Origin: Blattabacterium cuenoti
Lineage (GTDB): Bacteria; Bacteroidota; Bacteroidia; Flavobacteriales; Blattabacteriaceae
Direction of reading: 5' to 3'
NCBI RefSeq assembly: GCF_014252075.1
Contig: NZ_CP059209.1
Span: forward strand, 186,001 to 250,000
Length of the DNA: 64,000 bases
Shown here: positions 18,556 through 27,983 of the stretch, piece after piece
Position numbering within the stretch: position 1 is the stretch's first letter
How the letters are laid out: each line of letters opens with the position of its first letter
Position numbers and translations under genes: made by a program
The notes under the pieces: model-generated
What the model was told of the DNA's origin: nothing
Seen by the model: the letters and a program-made list of their open reading frames with translations, nothing else
Databases searched by the model: none

Positions 18556-19158
18556 ATGAGAAAAAATTTTCTAATAGCCACTTACTCTATTTTAATTCTT
18601 ATATTTATAATTGGATTATGGGGATCTAATGTATATAATCATCTAGTAAAACTAAACGAAAGGATTAAAACACAATGGGGACAAGTGGAAAATGTTTATC
18701 AACGTAGATCCGATCTAATTCCAAACTTAGTGAATACAGTAAAAGGATCTGCTAATTTTGAAAAAAATACATTAATCCAAGTCATAGAATCTAGAGCCAA
18801 AGCTACTTCTATTAATATCAATCCAAATGAATTGAATCAAAATCAAATCAATAAATTTCAACAAGCACAAGAAAAATTAAATAATACTGTTAGTAAACTA
18901 CTTTTAGTTGTGGAAAACTATCCAAATTTAAAGTCAACAAAAAACTTTTACGAATTACAAAATCAATTAGAAGGAACAGAAAATCGTATTAATATAGAAA
19001 GAAACCGATTTAATGATAAAGTAAATCATTTTAATACTTATAGAAATCAATTTCCAAAAATTATCATAGCAAACTTTTTTTCTCAATTCCAAGAAAAAGG
19101 ATATTTCCAATCTCAAATAGGATCAGAAAAATCTCCTTTTGTAGATTTTTCCAAATAA
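18556..19158 (+). CDS. LemA family protein
   Basis: The 200-residue protein starts at ATG 18556 (MRKNFLIAT); a longer in-frame start at 18505 lies inside ndk and adds no family sequence. One transmembrane helix (about residues 5-23) is followed by the LemA core: VYNHLVKLNERIKTQWGQVE, YQRRSDLIPNLVNTVKG, ENYPNLKSTKNF, QLEGTENRINIERNRFN and NTYRNQFPKIIIA. LemA proteins are inner-membrane anchored with a helical bundle and have no firmly established biochemical role. It is followed after 28 bases by a TPM-domain protein, a pairing seen widely, so the two probably act together. Confidence 0.9.
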   Translation: MRKNFLIATYSILILIFIIGLWGSNVYNHLVKLNERIKTQWGQVENVYQRRSDLIPNLVNTVKGSANFEKNTLIQVIESRAKATSININPNELNQNQINKFQQAQEKLNNTVSKLLLVVENYPNLKSTKNFYELQNQLEGTENRINIERNRFNDKVNHFNTYRNQFPKIIIANFFSQFQEKGYFQSQIGSEKSPFVDFSK

Positions 19159-19186
19159 GAATTGAAAAACAATTCCCTAAAAAATC

Positions 19187-19921
19187 ATGAGAAAAATTAT
19201 TCAATTAATTATTTTAATTTTTTTTTACACAAATTTAGCAAAAGGACAATTTAATATACCTGAATCTCCAAAAAAAATATATCCTATTCAGGATTATACA
19301 GGAGTTTTATCCAAAAAACAGATAGAAAAACTAAATCAAAAACTTATTTCATACTCTAAAATCACATCAACAGAAATTCTTATTTCTATCATTCAGGATC
19401 TTCATGGAGAAGATCCAAATTTTTTAGCTGCTCAATGGGGTGAAAAATGGAAAATTGGGAAATCTCATAAAAATAATGGAATAGTCATATTATTATCTAT
19501 CAATGACAGAAAAATATCTATCCAAAATGGATATGGAATAGAACCCTATATTACAGACTTTTTAACTACGAAAATTATAGAAAAAGCAAAACCTATATTG
19601 AAAAATAATCTCTATTATCTAGCTATAGATTCCTGCATTCAGGAAGTATTTCAAACACTTCAGAATCAATATCATCATAAAAAACAAAAAAAGAAAGTTC
19701 TTCCTATGTGGAATTTTTTTATTTATATGAGTGTTTTTTTTGTTATGCTTTTTTTACTATCTAGAAAAAAAATAATAGATTCCTCATTATTAAATAATTT
19801 ACTTATAACAGATTTTCTATTCAGAAATAAAAATTTTAATAATCATGAAGATGAAGATAGTTTTGATGGATTTGGAGGGGGAGGAAATTTCGGAGGGGGA
19901 GGAGGTAGTGGAAATTGGTAA
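19187..19921 (+). CDS. TPM-domain membrane protein (YgcG/TLP18.3 type)
   Basis: The 244-residue protein has a signal peptide (cleavage near TNLAKG-Q), then a TPM domain (about 30-160) beginning PIQDYTGVLSKKQIEKLNQ and containing AAQWGEKWKIGKSHKNNGIVI and QNGYGIEPYITD. A transmembrane helix follows near residues 170-190, then a glycine-rich tail with GGGGNFGGGGGSGNW. Members are linked to membrane-protein quality control or phosphatase activity, but the role in Bacteroidetes is not settled. Adjacency to lemA supports a shared function at the envelope. Its end lies 23 bases from the end of valS on the other strand. Confidence 0.85.
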   Translation: MRKIIQLIILIFFYTNLAKGQFNIPESPKKIYPIQDYTGVLSKKQIEKLNQKLISYSKITSTEILISIIQDLHGEDPNFLAAQWGEKWKIGKSHKNNGIVILLSINDRKISIQNGYGIEPYITDFLTTKIIEKAKPILKNNLYYLAIDSCIQEVFQTLQNQYHHKKQKKKVLPMWNFFIYMSVFFVMLFLLSRKKIIDSSLLNNLLITDFLFRNKNFNNHEDEDSFDGFGGGGNFGGGGGSGNW

Positions 19922-19944
19922 CTTTATTTATCTTTTGTTTCATT

Positions 19945-22608
19945 TCATTTTCTCAAAAATTCTAAATACTTTTTGAGTTGGTATATTTTTTTCAATGTAT
20001 CACATTCTTTTTTTCTTTCCTTTAAAAGAAGGTTTTTTGGTATAGAAGATACATATTTATCATTTGATAAATTTTTTCGAATTAAAGATAATAAATTATG
20101 AAAATATTGAATTTTTTTTTCAATCCTAATAATATCCATATGACTAGAATGATAGCTTTGATCTTCCAAGGATAAGAAAAATTGATCTGTCTCTAAAAAA
20201 AAAGAAAATACCGATTCATTTTTAGGTTCTTCTAATACAGAAACAATTTCTGATAAATTAGCCAATTTTAATATGATAGGATTATATTCTTTTTCTTCTT
20301 TTTTTCTCATAGTAAACAAGACAAGGCTTTTTTGATAAGGAATATTACTTTTATTTCTAATATTGCGGATTTCAGATATTATTTGAGTAACCTTTTCGAA
20401 AGAAACTAAAATTTCATAATCATAGGATTTTTTTTTAGGCCAAGAAGAAACAATTAAAGCTTCTTCCGGTTTTCTTTTTTCAATAAGATTCCAAATTTCT
20501 TCTGAAAGAAAAGGCATATATGGATGTAATAATTTCAATATGTTTTCAAAAAATATAATGGTGTTTAAATATTCTATTTTTGAAATAGATTTATTTCCAT
20601 TATTTCCATGAATAGGTTTAATAATTTCAAGAAAAAACGAGCAAAAATCATACCAAATAAATTTATATAAAATCATTAATGATTCATCAAATTTATATTC
20701 TTGAAAATGTTTTTCAAACATTTCCAAAACATAATAAAAACGATTTTTTAACCATTTTATAGCAATTATAGAAGAATCAGGAACATGTTGATTTTTTTGT
20801 ATTTTCCAACTTTTAATTAAACGAAAAGCATTCCACACTTTGTTTGAAAAATTCCTTCCTTGCAAACATATTTTTTCCTCAAAATGAAAATCTTTTCCTG
20901 CACTAGTTTTCAACATAAGACCCATACGTACAGCATCTGCTCCATATTGGTTAATTAAATCTATAGGATTTGGAGAATTATTTAATGATTTTGATATTTT
21001 TTGATTTTTAGAATCTCTAACAATTCCGGTAAAAAAAACCTTTTTGAAAGGTTTTTTCTTTTGAAAAAATAAACCTGCTATAATCATACGTGCCACCCAA
21101 AAAAACAATATATCCGATCCTGTTACTATATCTTCAGTCGGATAATAATAACAAATTTCGTGATTATGAGGATGACTAATTCCATCAAAAACAGATAATG
21201 GAAATAACCAAGAGGAAAACCAAGTGTCTAAAACATCTGAATCTTGCCATATTTCATTATGACTTAAATATGAATTTTCGCTTTTTTTTCTCGCTTTTTT
21301 CAATGCTATTTCTAAACTTTCTGCAACCACAAAATCATTAGGTTTTTTCCCATAATAATATACAGGAAGACGATGACCCCACCACAATTGTCTAGATATA
21401 TTCCAGTCACGAATTTGATTCATCCATTTAAAATAAATTTTATTCAATTTTTTGGGATAAAATTGAATATCTCCATTTTTTACAGCTTCTATAGCTGGAA
21501 CAGCCATTTTTTTCATTTTTAAAAACCATTGAAGAGATAATCGTTGTTCTACTATCGACAAAGTACGTTCCGAAAAACCTATTTTATGATTATATTTTTC
21601 TATCTTTACTAAATACCCCAATTGTTTTAATTCTTCAACAATTTTTTTTCTTACTTTAAAACGATTCATCCCTTTGTAATGAAGTCCTTTTTCATTTAAG
21701 GTAGCATCTTCATTAAAAATATCAACGATCTCTAGTTTATGTTTATCCGCTATATCTTTATCGTATTTATCATGAGCTGGAGTGACCTTTAAAAATCCTG
21801 TTCCGAAATTTTTGTCTACATAAGAATCCTGTATAATAGGAATATCTTTATTAATTATTGGAACTTTTGCATGTTTCCCTTTCAAATGAAAATAACGGGA
21901 ATCATATGGATGAAAACAAAGAGCAGTATCCCCAAATATGGTTTCAGGACGTGTTGTTGCTACAGTAACATAATTTCTTTCTCCTTTTTCTCCTTTTATT
22001 TGATATTTTAAATAATAAAGTTGACCAATACGTTCTTCATAAATAACTTCTTCATCAGAAAGAGTCGTTTTAGCTTTTGGATCCCAATTAACAACATGAT
22101 AATCTCTATAAATATATCCATGCTCATACAAATCTATAAAAATTTTTGATACAGATTTAGATAATTTCTGGTTCATTGTAAATTGAGTCCGATTCCAATC
22201 ACATGAACAACCTAATTTTTTTAGTTGATCAAAAATAATATTTTTATGTTTTTTTGACCATTCAATAACATAATGCAAAAACTTTTCCCTTCCTAAAAAA
22301 GGTTTGGACAATCCATATTTTTTTAATTGATCAACTACTTTAGCTTCTGTCGCTATAGATGCGTGATCTGTCCCAGGAATCCAACAAGCATTATATCCTT
22401 TCATTCTAGCACATCTAATCAAAACATCCTGAATAGTATTATTCAGCATATGTCCTATGTGAAGAACTCCAGTAATGTTTGGAGGAGGCATCACTATAGT
22501 ATAAGGAGTTCTATCATCTGGGTAAGATGAAAAGTAATTTCCTTTCATCCAATAATTATATCTTTTTTTCTCCACAGATTTTGGATCATATTTGATTGAA
22601 ATATCCAT
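19945..22608 (-). CDS. valS: Valyl-tRNA synthetase
   Basis: The 887-residue class I enzyme charges tRNA-Val. The HIGH motif is in PPPNITGVLHIGHMLN. The CP1 editing domain is kept (TTRPETIFGDTALC and VTPAHDKYDKDIADKH, with the editing Asp). The KMSKS loop reads QKISKSLNNSPNP. The anticodon domain and the C-terminal tRNA-binding coiled coil (IRIEKKIQYFHNLL...) are present. Length is slightly below the usual 880-950. Unlike ThrRS in this window, ValRS has not lost proofreading. It is divergent from folA with a 30-base gap. Confidence 0.97.
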   Translation of the reverse strand: MDISIKYDPKSVEKKRYNYWMKGNYFSSYPDDRTPYTIVMPPPNITGVLHIGHMLNNTIQDVLIRCARMKGYNACWIPGTDHASIATEAKVVDQLKKYGLSKPFLGREKFLHYVIEWSKKHKNIIFDQLKKLGCSCDWNRTQFTMNQKLSKSVSKIFIDLYEHGYIYRDYHVVNWDPKAKTTLSDEEVIYEERIGQLYYLKYQIKGEKGERNYVTVATTRPETIFGDTALCFHPYDSRYFHLKGKHAKVPIINKDIPIIQDSYVDKNFGTGFLKVTPAHDKYDKDIADKHKLEIVDIFNEDATLNEKGLHYKGMNRFKVRKKIVEELKQLGYLVKIEKYNHKIGFSERTLSIVEQRLSLQWFLKMKKMAVPAIEAVKNGDIQFYPKKLNKIYFKWMNQIRDWNISRQLWWGHRLPVYYYGKKPNDFVVAESLEIALKKARKKSENSYLSHNEIWQDSDVLDTWFSSWLFPLSVFDGISHPHNHEICYYYPTEDIVTGSDILFFWVARMIIAGLFFQKKKPFKKVFFTGIVRDSKNQKISKSLNNSPNPIDLINQYGADAVRMGLMLKTSAGKDFHFEEKICLQGRNFSNKVWNAFRLIKSWKIQKNQHVPDSSIIAIKWLKNRFYYVLEMFEKHFQEYKFDESLMILYKFIWYDFCSFFLEIIKPIHGNNGNKSISKIEYLNTIIFFENILKLLHPYMPFLSEEIWNLIEKRKPEEALIVSSWPKKKSYDYEILVSFEKVTQIISEIRNIRNKSNIPYQKSLVLFTMRKKEEKEYNPIILKLANLSEIVSVLEEPKNESVFSFFLETDQFFLSLEDQSYHSSHMDIIRIEKKIQYFHNLLSLIRKNLSNDKYVSSIPKNLLLKERKKECDTLKKIYQLKKYLEFLRK
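21033..21057. repeat. Inverted repeat inside valS (11-base arms, 3-base loop)
   Basis: AAAAAACCTTT - TTG - AAAGGTTTTTT is a perfect hairpin within valS. Part of the match is due to A/T runs, so this one is close to what chance could give in such AT-rich sequence. Confidence 0.6.
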
Positions 22609-22638
22609 ATATTTAAAAATATAAAAAAAATTAAAATA

Positions 22639-23172
22639 ATGATGAAAATTATTTTGATTGCTGCTGTTTCAAAAAACGGATTTATAGGAAAAAATAATCA
22701 ACTTATGTGGCACTTACCTAATGATTTAAAACGTTTTAAAAATTTAACTATGGGAGAAACAGTTTTAATGGGTCGAAAAACTTTCGAATCCATTGGAAAA
22801 ATACTTCCAAAAAGAACAAATATTATATTAACGAAAGACAAAATAAATTTCATGAAATCATTACACTTAAAAAATATAAAAAATCAAAATAAAATAAAAA
22901 TTTTCTCATCTGTAAAACAGATAGATTATTTAAAAAATGAAAGAATATTTGTTATAGGAGGAGAAAAGATATATGCTTCTACAATTGAAAAAGCAAATAT
23001 ATTAGAATTAACATTAGTTCATAAAAAATTTTACGGAGATACAAAATTCCCAAAAATAGATACAAAAAAATGGAAAAAAATATATGAATTTTTTTATAAA
23101 AAAGACAAATTCCATTTATACAATTACAGTTTTATCAGATTCGATAAAAAAGAATCACTCTCTTCTATCTAA
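22639..23172 (+). CDS. folA: Dihydrofolate reductase
   Basis: FolA reduces dihydrofolate to tetrahydrofolate with NADPH. The 177-residue protein has IAAVSKNGFIGKNNQLMWHLPNDLKRFK at its start (substrate-site region), the cofactor motif MGRKTFESIGK, and IFVIGGEKIYA. An ATG one codon downstream is equally possible. The product feeds MetF and FolD, both in this window. Its 3' end overlaps the end of the downstream opposite-strand gene by 18 bases (23155-23172). Confidence 0.95.
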   Translation: MMKIILIAAVSKNGFIGKNNQLMWHLPNDLKRFKNLTMGETVLMGRKTFESIGKILPKRTNIILTKDKINFMKSLHLKNIKNQNKIKIFSSVKQIDYLKNERIFVIGGEKIYASTIEKANILELTLVHKKFYGDTKFPKIDTKKWKKIYEFFYKKDKFHLYNYSFIRFDKKESLSSI

Positions 23173-23814
23173 TTCTTTCTTAATTTTTGCTGCAAGTTCA
23201 TAGCATTCATTGATAACTGCGTGGTTTAATAAAGCATTTAGATCTCTTTCAGTCATTTTTTCCAAATCTTGTTGACTTTTTTCTTTAAAAAAAAGAAATC
23301 CACTATTTTCGATCCCTGTTTCATAAGGTTCATTTTCTTTATCAATAGGAAATCCGTTTTCAAAATAAATACCAGCTTTGTCAAATATTTCTCTGGTTGT
23401 ATAAATAGGAGCCTGAAATCTTACAGCCAAAGCAACAGCATCTGATGTTTTTGAATCTATCTTATGTTCTATTTTTTCACTTTTTTTCTTTTTCTCCTCT
23501 CCCTCTCCTTCTATACCTTCTATACCTTCGAATAGAATATAAGAAAAAAATATTCCATTTACTAGTTTATATATTACAACTGCTTTTAATTTAATATGAA
23601 ATACTTTTGCGAAAGTGAGAAATAAATCATGTGTAAAAGATCTGGATGGATCTTTTTTTCCTAAAGCAGAAGCAATAGATTGAGCTTGTAAACTTTCTAT
23701 AATAATAGGAAGTTTAATTCTTCCAGATTCTTCTTCAAGTAATAAAACATATATCCCAGATTGTATTTGACTCAAGGATATTCCCCGTATAGCTAATCTA
23801 ATGAATTGATCCAT
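23155..23814 (-). CDS. Bifunctional nuclease family (DUF151) protein with C-terminal UvrB/C-like motif
   Basis: The 219-residue protein has the DUF151/BFN domain over about residues 1-140: IQSGIYVLLLEEESGRIKLP, IIESLQAQSIASALG, RSFTHDLFLTF and KTSDAVALAVRFQAPIYT. The C-terminal segment (MTERDLNALLNHAVINECYE...) resembles the UvrB/UvrC interaction helix pair often attached in Bacteroidetes. Some BFN proteins were reported to have nuclease activity, but function in bacteria is uncertain. An insertion of repeated Glu-Gly (EGIEGIEGEGEE) lies near residue 100. The gene stands alone between convergent folA and the divergent lipoprotein gene. Confidence 0.85.
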   Translation of the reverse strand: MDQFIRLAIRGISLSQIQSGIYVLLLEEESGRIKLPIIIESLQAQSIASALGKKDPSRSFTHDLFLTFAKVFHIKLKAVVIYKLVNGIFFSYILFEGIEGIEGEGEEKKKKSEKIEHKIDSKTSDAVALAVRFQAPIYTTREIFDKAGIYFENGFPIDKENEPYETGIENSGFLFFKEKSQQDLEKMTERDLNALLNHAVINECYELAAKIKKELDRRE

Positions 23815-23985
23815 AGTAAAATTTAAATTATAGAATAAATCTTGCTATTGTAACCAAATACCCCAAATTTGAAAGGATATTTCTGTTTTTTTCATTTTTC
23901 GTTATAACAATAATATATATAAAATTCTTCTTATATGTAATAATTTTTTTTATATATTTATTAGCAATATTTAAAATTTTTTATT

Positions 23986-24621
23986 ATGAATACTTCTGTG
24001 AAATTTCTAATTCCAACAATTTTTCTCGCATTAGGATTTATTTTATCCTGTAATGATGAGTCGAGTCCCGTTGGAAAAGAAGATTCTGACGTGAATAATC
24101 CTACCACGATAGAAACTCCTTCAATTCCTGATCCACCACCTACTCTTGCTTCTTCTTCTCCTAAAATCCCTCCTACTGATCCTCCAACAACTCCTACTCC
24201 TACAGAAACTCCTTACAATGAAAACGTTCCTTTAGACACTGATACAAATCCTGAGGAATTATCTATGAAAATCAAAGAAATAGAAGAAAAAATACAAACT
24301 TTAGAAAAAAATAGTGAAAAACACTATGATGAATATTATAAAATGGTAGATTATCAGAAGGAAATCTTGAATGAAGTTAAAAGAAGAAAAATGATTATGA
24401 GATCTAAAACAGTTGGGACCCCAGAACAAATAAAAGCTCAAAAAGACTTTGAGGATCAAAAAAAATTAGGAAAAGAAAAATTACAGATACTAAAGGAGAA
24501 AAATATACTATTGAATAATTTGAATAAATCAATAAATGCGGCTAGAGATGAAAAAATTGATTTAGAGAAAAAACAAGAAGATTATTTAAAAAAACAAAAA
24601 GAAAGAGAGAAAAAAAATTAA
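23986..24621 (+). CDS. Proline-rich lipoprotein with coiled-coil C-terminus, unknown function
   Basis: I do not recognise a family. The 211-residue product has a lipoprotein signal: a hydrophobic segment ending FILSC with the lipobox Cys at residue 22. A Pro/Thr/Ser-rich linker (about 40-80, with PDPPPT, PPTDPPTTPTPTETP) follows. The rest (about 88-211) is a charged Lys/Glu coiled coil (KEIEEKIQTLEKNSEK and on to the end). It is probably anchored in a membrane with the linker spanning the cell wall. Codon use in the linker is richer in C than the neighbours because of Pro. Upstream lies a 171-base gap with AT-rich promoter-like sequence; downstream is a possible hairpin, then pdhB. Confidence 0.7.
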   Translation: MNTSVKFLIPTIFLALGFILSCNDESSPVGKEDSDVNNPTTIETPSIPDPPPTLASSSPKIPPTDPPTTPTPTETPYNENVPLDTDTNPEELSMKIKEIEEKIQTLEKNSEKHYDEYYKMVDYQKEILNEVKRRKMIMRSKTVGTPEQIKAQKDFEDQKKLGKEKLQILKEKNILLNNLNKSINAARDEKIDLEKKQEDYLKKQKEREKKN

Positions 24622-24632
24622 TTATTACTTAA

Positions 24633-24661
24633 GGAAAAGAAAGATATTTCTTTCTTTTTCC
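24633..24661 (+). terminator. Possible hairpin terminator between the lipoprotein gene and pdhB
   Basis: GGAAAAGAAAGA pairs with TCTTTCTTTTTCC (one bulge) around a short loop, 11 bases after the lipoprotein stop. No clear T tract follows the stem, so termination is uncertain. Confidence 0.3.
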
Positions 24662-24693
24662 ATATTATTTTGAAATGAAAAATTCATATCCAT

Positions 24694-25674
24694 ATGAAAG
24701 TAAAGACTTTTCGTGAAGTAATAGCAGAAGCGATGAGTGAAGAAATGAGAAGAGATGATTCTGTTTATCTCATGGGAGAAGAAGTAGCTCAATACAACGG
24801 AGCTTATAAAGCTTCTAAAGGAATGTTAGAAGAATTTGGACCAAAAAGAGTCATTGATACACCTATATCGGAATTAGGATTTTCTGGAATAGGAGTAGGT
24901 TCTGCTATGAATGGATGCAGGCCCATTATTGAATTTATGACTTTTAATTTTTCTTTAGTTGCCATGGATCAAATCATTAATAATGCAGCAAAAATACGTT
25001 ATATGAGTGGAGGACAGTGGAATATTCCTATTGTTTTCAGAGGACCAACTGGTTCCGCTGGACAACTAGGAGCTACACATTCCCAATCTTTTGAAAGTTG
25101 GTATGCCAGTTGTCCTGGATTGAAAGTGATCGTCCCATGTAACCCTTATGATGCTAAAGGACTTTTGAAGTCTGCAATCAGAGATAATAATCCAGTAATT
25201 TTTATGGAATCTGAACAAATGTATGGTGATAAAATGATGATTCCAGAAGAAGAATATATTCTACCTATTGGAAAAGCAGATATCAAAAAAGAAGGAACTG
25301 ATATCAGTTTAGTTTCCTTTGGAAAAATCATGAAAATGGCTTTAAACATAGCAAAAAAACTAGAAAAAGAAAATATTAGTGTAGAAGTCATAGATATACG
25401 GACTATACGTCCATTGGATTATGAATCTATACTTTTTTCTGTAAAAAAAACCAATCGATTAGTAATTTTAGAAGAATCATGGCCCTTTTCATCTATAGCC
25501 TCTGAAGTTTCGTATTTCATACAAAAAAAAGCATTTGATTATCTTGATGCCCCCATTAACAGAATAACTTTATTGGATACTCCAGCTCCTTATGCTCCAA
25601 ATTTGATCAAATATTGGTTTCCAAATGAAAAAAAGATAATAAATGCCATTAAAGAAACTCTTTATTTAATCTAA
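24694..25674 (+). CDS. pdhB: Pyruvate dehydrogenase E1 component, beta subunit
   Basis: The 326-residue thiamine-diphosphate enzyme subunit has FREVIAEAMSEEMRRD, LMGEEVAQYNGAYK, RVIDTPISELGFSGIGVG, FRGPTGSAGQLGATHSQSFE and the C-terminal VLEESWPFSSIASEV. With an alpha subunit encoded elsewhere it decarboxylates pyruvate for acetyl-CoA. It is distinct from the fused E1 at 15576, so this genome keeps two E1 activities. The stop overlaps the metF stop on the other strand by 4 bases. Standing apart from pdhA and the E2 gene is noteworthy but common in Bacteroidetes. Confidence 0.93.
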   Translation: MKVKTFREVIAEAMSEEMRRDDSVYLMGEEVAQYNGAYKASKGMLEEFGPKRVIDTPISELGFSGIGVGSAMNGCRPIIEFMTFNFSLVAMDQIINNAAKIRYMSGGQWNIPIVFRGPTGSAGQLGATHSQSFESWYASCPGLKVIVPCNPYDAKGLLKSAIRDNNPVIFMESEQMYGDKMMIPEEEYILPIGKADIKKEGTDISLVSFGKIMKMALNIAKKLEKENISVEVIDIRTIRPLDYESILFSVKKTNRLVILEESWPFSSIASEVSYFIQKKAFDYLDAPINRITLLDTPAPYAPNLIKYWFPNEKKIINAIKETLYLI

Positions 25675-26633
25675 TAAATAGATTGAATAATTTTATAAAT
25701 GTTTTCTGGTCTATCCATAGTGTAATAATGAATCACTTCTACTCCAGAATTTTTTAGTTCTTTAGATTGATGAATAGCCCATTCAATTCCAATATCAGAC
25801 ACCACTTTTTTATCTTTCGCTTTTTCAACTTCTTTCACTAATTCGTGAGGAATATTCAAATAAAAACGAGAAGGAAGACTGTTTAACTGTTTTTTTGAAG
25901 AAAGAGGTTTGATACCAGGTATAATGGGAACAGTGACTCCTTCTGATCTACACTTTTTAACAAAAGAAAAATATTCTTTATTATCAAAAAACATTTGAGT
26001 CACAATGTAATCCGCTCCTGCTTCTATTTTTTTTTTCAAAAAAAATAAATCACTTTCAATGTTCGGAGCTTCCAAATGTTTTTCTGGATATCCTGCTACC
26101 CCAATGCAAAAATCAAATAATGGAGACTCTTTTCGTTCAACAAAAGTTTTATCAAGATATTTTCCTCTATTTAAATCTTTAACTTGTTCAACAAGTTCTA
26201 CTGCATACTTGTGTCCATCTTTTTTCGCAAAAAAATTACTTTCAGATTTCAAAGGATCTCCTCTAAGAACTAGAACATTATCTATTCCCAAAAAATTTAG
26301 ATCTATTAAAGCGTTTTCTGTCATTTGTTTATTAAACCCTCCACAAATCAGATGTGGAACTGCATCTACTCCATATTTATTCATAATAGCAGCACAAATT
26401 CCTACGGTTCCTGGACGTCTTGAAATTTTTCTTCTCTGTAAGAGACCATTATCTTTTTCTACATAAATAAATTCTTCTCTATGATAAGTAACATCAATAA
26501 AAGGAGGATTGAATTCCATTAAAGGATCTAAAGTAGAGAAAATATCTTTAATATCATTTCCTCTTAAAGGAGGTAAGATCTCAAAGGAGAATAAAGTTTT
26601 TTTTGCTTTAGATATATGCTCAATCACTTTCAT
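25671..26633 (-). CDS. metF: Methylenetetrahydrofolate reductase
   Basis: MetF makes 5-methyl-THF for methionine synthesis using FAD. I chose the ATG at 26633 (MKVIEHISKAKKTLFSFEILPP); an upstream in-frame start at 26660 would run into serS. The 320-residue TIM barrel shows FSFEILPPLRG, FIDVTYHREE, NVLVLRGDP, AGADYIVTQMFFDN and IPGIKPL. It lies 10 bases after serS. Its end overlaps pdhB by 4 bases tail to tail. A run of 10 T at 26027-26036 is in frame (KKKIEAGA region). Confidence 0.94.
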   Translation of the reverse strand: MKVIEHISKAKKTLFSFEILPPLRGNDIKDIFSTLDPLMEFNPPFIDVTYHREEFIYVEKDNGLLQRRKISRRPGTVGICAAIMNKYGVDAVPHLICGGFNKQMTENALIDLNFLGIDNVLVLRGDPLKSESNFFAKKDGHKYAVELVEQVKDLNRGKYLDKTFVERKESPLFDFCIGVAGYPEKHLEAPNIESDLFFLKKKIEAGADYIVTQMFFDNKEYFSFVKKCRSEGVTVPIIPGIKPLSSKKQLNSLPSRFYLNIPHELVKEVEKAKDKKVVSDIGIEWAIHQSKELKNSGVEVIHYYTMDRPENIYKIIQSIY

Positions 26634-26643
26634 AACACAACTT

Positions 26644-27915
26644 TTACTTGATATGATCAAATTCAGTATAAGGAACTAATACTTGAGGAATATTAATTTT
26701 ATTTTTAGTTTGATGATTCTCTAATAAAGCAGCCATAATTCGTGGTAAAGCTAAAGCGCTCCCATTAAGAGTATGACAAAAATGAACATGACCTGTAATA
26801 GTTTTGTATTTCAAATTTAATCTATTAGATTGAAAATCATTACAATTAGAGATAGAACTTACTTCTAACCATTTTTTTTGCGCTATAGAATAAACTTCAA
26901 AATCATAAGTTATAGAAGAAGAAAATCCAAGATCTGGTCCATTCAAACGAATAAGACGAAAGGGTAGATCTAAAGATTTTAGAATAGTTTTTACATGCAA
27001 AATCATTTCTTCTAAAGAAGAAGAAGAAGAATCTTGTGTGGTAATTTGAATAATTTCCACTTTTTCAAATTGATGCAATCTATTTAATCCTCTCACTTTA
27101 GATCCATAAGACCCTGCCTCTCTTCTAAAACAAGAAGTATAAGTAGTAGCTTTAACAGGAAGATCTTCATTTGTAAATATTTTATCTCTGTAGCAATTCA
27201 TAATAGGAACTTCTCCGGTGGGAATCAGATAAAGATTATCTTTTTCTATAAAATACATCTGATTCTCTTTATCTGGAATTTGTCCTGTAGCGTATCCAGA
27301 TTTTTCATTTATAAGATAAGGTAAACTATATTCTTTATACGAAGCTTGTATATTTTTATCTAGAAAATATTGAATTAAACTTCTTTGTAACTTGGCTCCT
27401 TTTCCTATATAAACTGAAAAACCAGAACCACATATTTTTGTTCCTAAATTTGAATCGAATAAACAAAATTTTTTTGATAATTCCCAGTGTGTGAGAGGTT
27501 TTTCAATTTGACAATAAATTTTTCCCTCTTGAAAAATAATATCGTTTTCTTCTTTTTCAGAATTATTTTTTATTTTTTCATCAGGAATATTAGGAATTTG
27601 ATTTAATTTCCTTTCTAAAATTTGAACAATTTCTCTTAGTTTGACATTAACATTTTTCTTCTCTTTTTTTAAAAAAGTAGATTTTTCTTTTAAAGATTCT
27701 ATTTGAATATTTTTACCAGAATTTAAAATTTGACCTATTTTCTTAGAAATTGAATTTTCTTTTTCTAATATTTTATTCAGTACGTTTTGAGCTATTTTTT
27801 TTTTTTCGTCTAAAATTAGTATCTCATCTATCAGGTGTATTTCTTGAAAATTTCTTTTTTTTAATCCTAATAAAACTTTTTCTCTATTTTTTCGTATGAA
27901 AGAGGTTCTAAGCAT
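26644..27915 (-). CDS. serS: Seryl-tRNA synthetase
   Basis: The 423-residue class II enzyme has the N-terminal long coiled-coil arm (about 30-110) that binds the tRNA-Ser variable arm, then the catalytic core: motif 2 CFRREAGSYGSKVRGLNRLH with the upstream TGEVP loop, and motif 3 in LNGSALALPRIMAALLE. SISNCNDFQSNRLNLKY is also typical. It is the first gene of a serS-metF pair, divergent from rsmA with a 68-base gap. An 11-T run at 27795-27805 encodes Lys codons in the arm. Confidence 0.97.
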   Translation of the reverse strand: MLRTSFIRKNREKVLLGLKKRNFQEIHLIDEILILDEKKKIAQNVLNKILEKENSISKKIGQILNSGKNIQIESLKEKSTFLKKEKKNVNVKLREIVQILERKLNQIPNIPDEKIKNNSEKEENDIIFQEGKIYCQIEKPLTHWELSKKFCLFDSNLGTKICGSGFSVYIGKGAKLQRSLIQYFLDKNIQASYKEYSLPYLINEKSGYATGQIPDKENQMYFIEKDNLYLIPTGEVPIMNCYRDKIFTNEDLPVKATTYTSCFRREAGSYGSKVRGLNRLHQFEKVEIIQITTQDSSSSSLEEMILHVKTILKSLDLPFRLIRLNGPDLGFSSSITYDFEVYSIAQKKWLEVSSISNCNDFQSNRLNLKYKTITGHVHFCHTLNGSALALPRIMAALLENHQTKNKINIPQVLVPYTEFDHIK

Positions 27916-27971
27916 AAAAGAAACTAAAATCCTGTTGAATTTTTAAAAAGCAAGATACGAATAATATTTTC

Positions 27972-27979
27972 TATATTTG
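27972..27979 (+). promoter_or_regulatory. TATATTTG, -7 box for rsmA-folD-queE, very close to the start codon
   Basis: TATATTTG ends only 4 bases before the rsmA ATG at 27984. At the usual spacing transcription would begin at or near the start codon, giving a leaderless message, or translation would begin at the second ATG at 27990. Confidence 0.45.
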
Positions 27980-27983
27980 CAAA

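Noticed and set aside
26059..26466. A 135-codon plus-strand open frame inside metF
   Set aside because: It is antisense to a well-supported MetF and its sequence resembles no family.
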